From JBEKTY01 sp049515555 (GTDB lineage: Bacteria; Planctomycetota; Planctomycetia; Pirellulales; Thermoguttaceae), in assembly GCA_049515555.1 (NCBI GenBank), contig JBEKTY010000162.1, positions 1 to 18,157 on the forward strand: a stretch of DNA of 18,157 bases, written 5' to 3'. Below the pieces are notes generated by a model. That model was not told the origin of the DNA, ran no database searches, and saw only the letters and a list, made by a program, of their open reading frames with translations. The position numbers and the translations under genes were made by a program. Below, piece by piece: positions 14,647-18,157 of this stretch (positions are counted from its first letter, which is position 1; every line of letters begins with the position of its first letter).

Positions 14647-15753
14647 ATGTCGCGTGTCCTGTTGGCCATGTCCGGCGGCGTTGATAGCAGCGTGGCCGCC
14701 TGGCTGCTTCGCGAGCAAGGGCACGAGGTGATCGGCCTGTTCATGCGGCACGGGGGTCAGTCGGAAGCAGAAGCGGCCGCGGAGGGGGGCGAGCCGGGCT
14801 GCCCCACCCAGGGCGGCTCGCGGCGGCGGCGCGGCTGTTGCGGGGCCGCCGATGCCGCCGATGCCCGCCGGGTGGCCCAGCGGCTGGGCATCCTCTTCTA
14901 TGCCGTCGACTTCCAGCGGGAGTTCCAGCGCATTATCGACTATTTCGTGGCCGAGTATACGGCCGGCCGGACGCCCAACCCGTGCGTGGTCTGCAACACC
15001 TGGCTGAAGTTCGGCAAGCTGCTGGAGTATGCAGATAGCGTGCAAGCACAGTGGATCGCCACGGGTCATTACGCCCGGCTGCTTCGCACGCCGGAGGGCC
15101 AGGTGGCCCTGGGCCGGGCCCTGGACCGCGCAAAAGACCAGTCCTACGTACTGTGGGGCATCCGGCGGGAGGTCCTGCCGCGGCTCGTATTTCCCCTGGG
15201 CGACCGCCGCAAGGAAGAGGTGCGGCAGATCGCCGACCGGCTGGGCCTGCACCACGTAGCCGGCAAGCCCGACAGCCAGGAGATATGCTTTGTTCCAGAC
15301 CGGGACCATGCCCGGTTCGTCCGCACCAATCGCGGCGGGCTAGACACCTCGGGCGAGGTGGTCACGACCGACGGACGGGTGGTCGGGCGACATGACGGCC
15401 TGGAGCGGTTCACCATCGGCCAGCGAAAGGGCCTCCGCATCGCGCTGGGCGAGCCGCGGTATGTCGTGCGGATCGAGCCGGCCACGCGACGCGTGGTGAT
15501 CGGCAGCCGTGGGGAACTTGCCCGGCGGGAGCTGGCGGCCCACGGGGCCAACTGGCTGGCCACCCCCCAGCCGTCGTTTGCCTGCCAGATCAAGATCCGC
15601 TACCGCAGCGAGCCGGTGGCTGCGACGGTCGAATTGCTGGCCGATGGGCAGTTCCGCGCCGAATTCCAAGAGCCCTGCCACGGTCTGGCCCCGGGCCAGG
15701 CCGCCGTCTGCTACCAGGGCGACCGGGTCCTGGGCGGCGGCTGGATCGATTAG
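14647..15753 (+). CDS. mnmA: tRNA-specific 2-thiouridylase MnmA
   Basis: 368 residues. The enzyme adenylates U34 of Lys, Glu and Gln tRNAs and replaces its 2-oxygen with sulfur. Visible are the PP-loop ATPase motif LLAMSGGVDSS (5-15), the nucleophilic Cys113 in TPNPCVVCN, the second catalytic Cys214 in SQEICFVP, and FTIGQRKGL (255-263) opening the C-terminal barrel domains. Residues 36-62 form a Gly/Glu/Arg-rich insertion before GCCGAADAADARRVA that is longer than in E. coli. AGGGTG about 7 bases upstream supports the start at 14647. The frame stays open upstream to 14470 only because repeat family D happens to have no stop. It is divergent from prfB, both being translation-related housekeeping genes. 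Confidence 0.96.
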   Translation: MSRVLLAMSGGVDSSVAAWLLREQGHEVIGLFMRHGGQSEAEAAAEGGEPGCPTQGGSRRRRGCCGAADAADARRVAQRLGILFYAVDFQREFQRIIDYFVAEYTAGRTPNPCVVCNTWLKFGKLLEYADSVQAQWIATGHYARLLRTPEGQVALGRALDRAKDQSYVLWGIRREVLPRLVFPLGDRRKEEVRQIADRLGLHHVAGKPDSQEICFVPDRDHARFVRTNRGGLDTSGEVVTTDGRVVGRHDGLERFTIGQRKGLRIALGEPRYVVRIEPATRRVVIGSRGELARRELAAHGANWLATPQPSFACQIKIRYRSEPVAATVELLADGQFRAEFQEPCHGLAPGQAAVCYQGDRVLGGGWID

Positions 15754-15757
15754 CCGA

Positions 15758-15864
15758 GGATTATTAACCGGGGCTCGTAGTGACCCGATTTATCGGGTCT
15801 GGAGAGTGTGAACGGGTCAAGGACCGCATGAATGCGGTCACTACGGACGATTGGTGAATAATCC
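15758..15864. repeat. Nested palindromic repeat family E after mnmA
   Basis: The outer arms GGATTATTAACC (15758-15769) and GGTGAATAATCC (15853-15864) pair. Inside them CGTAGTGACC and GGTCACTACG pair. Inside those, two small stems form, CCCGATTTATCGGG and GACCGCATGAATGCGGTC. It starts 4 bases after the mnmA stop and could act as a transcript end. No T-run follows. Confidence 0.8.
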
Positions 15865-15969
15865 GGGTTTGCCGGGGATTTAGCCACTCTTACGTTGGAT
15901 ATCTGTCTCCCATATTAGTGGGTTCCGCCGGCCCCACACGAAAGAATATTTATTTTCCCCGCCAAGTTG
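15865..15969. other. Intergenic stretch, nothing recognised
   Basis: Together with the repeat before it and the leader after it, this fills the 409-base gap between mnmA and the sigma-54 activator. No gene or repeat is seen here. It is locally AT-rich (GAATATTTATTTTCC) just ahead of the candidate promoter. Confidence 0.4.
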
Positions 15970-15997
15970 TTGACGAAACGGTCAAACGGATTATGCT
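15970..15997 (+). promoter_or_regulatory. Candidate sigma-70-type promoter of the activator gene
   Basis: TTGACG (15970-15975) and TATGCT (15992-15997) are 16 bases apart. A start near 16004 would give a leader of about 160 bases. Confidence 0.45.
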
Positions 15998-16003
15998 AAG
16001 AAT

Positions 16004-16162
16004 ATCGAATATTCGCCGCGGTGTGCGGCAGGGCCAGCAAGTATAGACCCAAAGCGGAGGCAGCGTCGAGGACTTTCCGTAGGAGCGCCCACCTGACAGG
16101 GAGGCAGGTGGTGCGCCCGGGGACTCCCGGTAATTCCTACCGACAGCCCTCAAGGGCATATC
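16004..16162 (+). promoter_or_regulatory. Possible structured leader of the activator mRNA
   Basis: Three hairpins are visible. GCGCCCACCTG (16085-16095) pairs with CAGGTGGTGCGC (16105-16116), with one bulged base. CGGTA pairs with TACCG (near 16128-16142). GCCC (16146-16149) pairs with GGGC (16154-16157), placing the AAGGG ribosome-binding site in loop and stem. No known riboswitch class was recognised. Confidence 0.35.
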
Positions 16163-17119
16163 ATGGGTTCAGTCAGGCTCTCAGCTACTGGTGCGCCTCT
16201 TATGGTCGGCGTTTCCAGGGCGATTCATGATGTGCTGCGCATGGTGGACCAAGTGGCGGCGACGGACTGCTGCGTTCTGATCGAAGGTGAAAGCGGTACG
16301 GGCAAGGAGTTGATTGCCCGGCGCTTGTGCGCCAAGAGCCCGCGTCGCGACCGGCCCTTCATTCCCGTCAATTGTGCCGGCATCAGCGAAGCGCTGTTCG
16401 AGAGCCAGTTTTTCGGCCACGTGCGGGGCGCGTTCACCGGGGCCGAGCAGACCATGCTTGGGGTGGTCCGTACGGCCGAAGGTGGTACGGTCTTTCTGGA
16501 TGAAGTCTGCGAGATTCCGCTCGGCCTTCAGCCCAAGCTGCTCCGCGTGCTGCAAGAGCAAGAGGTGATGCCGGTGGGCAAGCCGGTCCCGGTCAAGGTC
16601 GATGCCCGCTTCTTGGCCGGCACCAATCGAAATCTGGCCGAGATGGTCCGCTGCGGTGCATTCCGTCGCGACCTGTACCACCGGCTGAACATCGTTCGCG
16701 TAGTTTTGCCGGCGCTGCGCGACCGGCTGGAAGACGTGCCCGTGCTGCTGGACTACTTCGCGCAGTTGGCGGCCAATCGTTATCACCAGCCGGTAATCGT
16801 GCTTTCGCCGCAGGTGCGCGAGTTGCTGATGCAGTATTCGTGGCCGGGGAACGTCCGCGAGCTGGCCGCCTGGGTCGAGCGGCTATACGTTACCGGGCTG
16901 ACCCCCGAAGTCCTGCTGGACATGTTGTTCGGCGAATCGAGCGACCTGTCGGCGGCCGTGTCGTCCTTGCCGCAGGGCCTGAGTTTGAAGCAGGCGGAGC
17001 GGCGGGCGATTGTCCGGGCCCTCGAGCAGTCGGACTTCAACCAGCGAAAGGCGGCACGCATGCTGCAGGTGCATCGCGCCACGCTGGCCCGCAAGCTGAA
17101 GACGCACAAGCTGACGTAG
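16163..17119 (+). CDS. Sigma-54 enhancer-binding activator without sensor domain
   Basis: 318 residues, essentially only the AAA+ and DNA-binding parts. Walker A GESGTGKE (42-49), the sigma-54 contact loop GAFTGAE (89-95), Walker B GTVFLDEV (108-115), sensor I GTNRNL (153-158), the arginine-finger region FRRDLYHRLN (167-176) and WPGNVREL lead to a Fis-type helix-turn-helix at about 275-318 (RAIVRALEQSDFNQRKAARM and VHRATLARKLK). These proteins use ATP to open sigma-54 promoters. The usual N-terminal receiver, GAF or PAS domain is missing: only ~15 residues precede the AAA+ fold. Activity may be set by amount or by a partner protein, as in PspF. AAGGG 6 bases before the ATG supports the start. 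A matching enhancer dyad and -24/-12 promoter lie just downstream. Confidence 0.93.
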   Translation: MGSVRLSATGAPLMVGVSRAIHDVLRMVDQVAATDCCVLIEGESGTGKELIARRLCAKSPRRDRPFIPVNCAGISEALFESQFFGHVRGAFTGAEQTMLGVVRTAEGGTVFLDEVCEIPLGLQPKLLRVLQEQEVMPVGKPVPVKVDARFLAGTNRNLAEMVRCGAFRRDLYHRLNIVRVVLPALRDRLEDVPVLLDYFAQLAANRYHQPVIVLSPQVRELLMQYSWPGNVRELAAWVERLYVTGLTPEVLLDMLFGESSDLSAAVSSLPQGLSLKQAERRAIVRALEQSDFNQRKAARMLQVHRATLARKLKTHKLT

Positions 17120-17284
17120 CCGCTCTTGCGGCTTGGCCGCGGTTCTCTTCTTTCCCCTCTCTTCCCTTCAACGTAGTAGGCACACTCCGTGTGCCGTCTG
17201 CTGAAGCGGAAGAAGTCATGGCGGACGGCACACGGCGTGTGGCGTGCTGCATTCCATGCCGTGAACGATTGCGTCTGTCGGGCG
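17120..17284. other. Intergenic stretch between activator and its presumed target
   Basis: AGCCGCTCTTGCGGCT just after the activator stop is a 6-bp hairpin without a following T-run. The rest is mainly repeat family A copy 2. No gene is seen. Confidence 0.4.
17173..17272. repeat. Palindromic repeat family A, copy 2
   Basis: It aligns end to end with 186-284: GTAGTAGGCACACTCCGTGT on the left, CTGAAGCGGAAG in the centre, GACGGCACACGGCGTGTG on the right, then CCATGCCGTGAACG. The right hairpin has picked up changes relative to copy 1. On the minus strand it encodes RHTPCAVRHDFFRFSRRHTE, parallel to the peptide in copy 1. Confidence 0.85.
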
Positions 17285-17328
17285 TGGTCGCATGTTGCGA
17301 CCATGGCGGGGCCGCGCTTTGCGACCAT
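17285..17328. promoter_or_regulatory. Candidate enhancer (UAS) for the sigma-54 activator
   Basis: A perfect dyad TGGTCGCA-N3-TGCGACCA (17285-17303) is followed by a further half-site, TTGCGACCAT at 17319-17328, a direct repeat of 17295-17304. It is centred about 158 bases upstream of the predicted sigma-54 start, the usual range for enhancer-binding proteins. I found no other copy in the window. Confidence 0.6.
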
Positions 17329-17424
17329 TCTTTCGTGCCCGCCCCCGCGGCGCCGCAGCCCAGACCGCGGCTAATCGCTTGCCGCTCTTGCCGTTAGAAG
17401 GCCAGCCGCGCGGGCGCGCTCCGC

Positions 17425-17441
17425 TTGGCATAGCGATTGCA
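17425..17441 (+). promoter_or_regulatory. Sigma-54 (-24/-12) promoter
   Basis: TTGGCATAGCGATTGCA matches the consensus TGGCAC-N5-TTGCA/T, with GG at 17427-17428 and GC at 17439-17440, correctly spaced. Predicted start near 17452, giving a leader of about 72 bases to the GTG at 17524. Confidence 0.8.
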
Positions 17442-17523
17442 AGTTACAGGCCGTCCCCGGGCGGTGAAGCGTTGTCTCCCGCCGGCGGGCGCAGGAAAAC
17501 TGTTCACCACGCGGGGAGCAAGT

Positions 17524-17943
17524 GTGACCAGCGCCGAAGACGACGCTCTCGCAGCCGGGATTGTCGTTTTTTATCCATGTGAATCGTTGCGACGCCAGAT
17601 CCGTACTTGGGCCGGGAAGCATCCGGACCGCCGGATCGAGACGGCGCTGGGCAGATCGGCGCGCGAGATCGGCAACGTGGTGCGGGGCGCCGACATGGCC
17701 CTGCTGGATGCGACGGAGGATCATGCGCAAGCCATCGACGCCTTTTCGCAGGCGCTGACTTGCCTGGGAGCGGAGGGAACCGCGGTGTACACGGAGCAGA
17801 TGCACGAGGGACTGGAATTGTTCGTCCGGCGGCAAGGGGCCCCGCTGTTGTTCGGGCCCCTGGACGAGCAGCAGTGGGAAGGTTTCTTCGAGCGGACGCT
17901 GCCGCTGCGTCACCGCCGGCATTCCTGGCGAAGGGTGGCCTGA
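17524..17943 (+). CDS. Unknown protein resembling a degenerate receiver domain
   Basis: 139 residues starting at GTG with GGGGAG 5 bases upstream; the frame is open earlier, but that part lies over the promoter. I do not recognise the family. The order of segments fits a CheY-like fold: strand GIVVFYPCE (12-20) then helix SLRRQIRTWA; strand ADMALLDAT (56-64) with Asp62 where the phospho-acceptor would be; strand GTAVYTE (85-91) with Thr90 where the conserved Ser/Thr sits; and strand PLLFGPLDEQQWEGFF (107-122) where receivers have Lys-Pro. The acidic pair after strand 1 and the conserved Lys are missing (Tyr-Pro and Gly111), so it may be a pseudo-receiver. It lies behind the sigma-54 promoter and overlaps the next start by one base (TGATG). 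The fold assignment is inference. Confidence 0.7.
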   Translation: MTSAEDDALAAGIVVFYPCESLRRQIRTWAGKHPDRRIETALGRSAREIGNVVRGADMALLDATEDHAQAIDAFSQALTCLGAEGTAVYTEQMHEGLELFVRRQGAPLLFGPLDEQQWEGFFERTLPLRHRRHSWRRVA

Positions 17944-18157
17944 TGACTTCACTCGTCAAACAACTTCAGCAATTGGCCGACTTGGAGCTGTACGACCTGT
18001 GCGAAGCGGTGGAACTGGAAATGCAACGACGGCAGGCGCTGGCCGACGACGTGCCGCATTCGGCCAAGCGGCGGGGCATCGAGCGCGAGCAGGGTTATCG
18101 GCGGCGGATCGGGGCCTTCGGGCAACCGATCCGCGCCACCGGACTCGGCAAGCCGCC
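17943..18157 (+). CDS. Small unknown protein, N-terminal part (runs off right edge)
   Basis: The ATG shares its A with the stop codon of the previous gene (TGATG), so translation is probably coupled. The visible 71 residues begin MTSLVKQLQQLADLELYDLC and continue EAVELEMQRRQ, an amphipathic, probably coiled helix. An Arg/Gly-rich basic stretch follows (SAKRRGIEREQGYRRRIGAF). I do not recognise a domain. The helix plus basic tail could mediate protein or nucleic-acid contact, but this is a guess. It would be the second gene of the sigma-54 operon. Confidence 0.7.
   Translation, partial: MTSLVKQLQQLADLELYDLCEAVELEMQRRQALADDVPHSAKRRGIEREQGYRRRIGAFGQPIRATGLGKP

Noticed and set aside
14360..15309. 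Upstream extension of the minus-strand prfB frame over mnmA
   Set aside because: The prfB second frame stays open far upstream by chance. The true start at 14359 plus the CTTTGAC site explains RF2 fully.
17173..17272. Family A repeats as a CRISPR-like array
   Set aside because: The copies are single, far apart and palindromic over their whole length; there are no spacers or regular periodicity.
17437..17523. Upstream ATG for the pseudo-receiver gene
   Set aside because: It lies on the -12 element of the sigma-54 promoter, before the predicted transcript start.

Overview
The window looks like a chromosomal segment of a planctomycete (Planctomycetota, probably a Pirellulales-type lineage). 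Four things suggest this: high GC throughout; a Tat-exported Gfo/Idh/MocA oxidoreductase ending in the usual Trp-Ser/Thr-Leu tail; secreted DUF4139 proteins and a secreted GH29 fucosidase; and an unusually dense set of short palindromic repeats. The taxonomic call is inference. I saw no rRNA, tRNA, CRISPR array or transposase.

Layout. (1) 1-1651, minus strand: two consecutive secreted DUF4139-type proteins; the second runs off the left edge. (2) 2155-3489, plus: Tat-signal oxidoreductase. (3) 3526-5733, minus: an accessory patch with a retropepsin-like protease translationally coupled to a small DUF5678-like protein, an orphan membrane protein of less GC-rich sequence, and the C-terminal remnant of a nucleotidyltransferase-like protein. 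(4) 5975-10866: an EmrA/EmrB export pair (plus) facing a TolC/NodT-type outer-membrane lipoprotein (minus), together a complete tripartite efflux set. (5) 11258-13131: a GH29 alpha-L-fucosidase whose C-terminal chitobiase/FN3-like module is cut off by a frameshift. (6) 13234-15753: divergent prfB (RF2, with the +1 recoding site) and mnmA. (7) 16163-18157: a sigma-54 enhancer-binding protein without a sensor domain, then a dyad upstream site, a near-consensus -24/-12 promoter, and a two-gene operon. The first gene of that operon reads like a degenerate receiver domain; the second runs off the right edge.

Two themes stand out. First, at least five families of dispersed hairpin repeats lie in or next to gene boundaries. 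Two of them are translated in frame as part of the N-terminus of exported proteins (the left-edge DUF4139 protein and the TolC lipoprotein), much as Rickettsia palindromic elements are. A third supplies the ribosome-binding site of emrB. Identical 19-bp hairpin cores sit at both convergent gene junctions. Second, 16163-18157 has every part of a self-contained sigma-54 circuit: activator, enhancer dyad, promoter and targets. The targets are unknown proteins, which makes this the best candidate for an undescribed system here.
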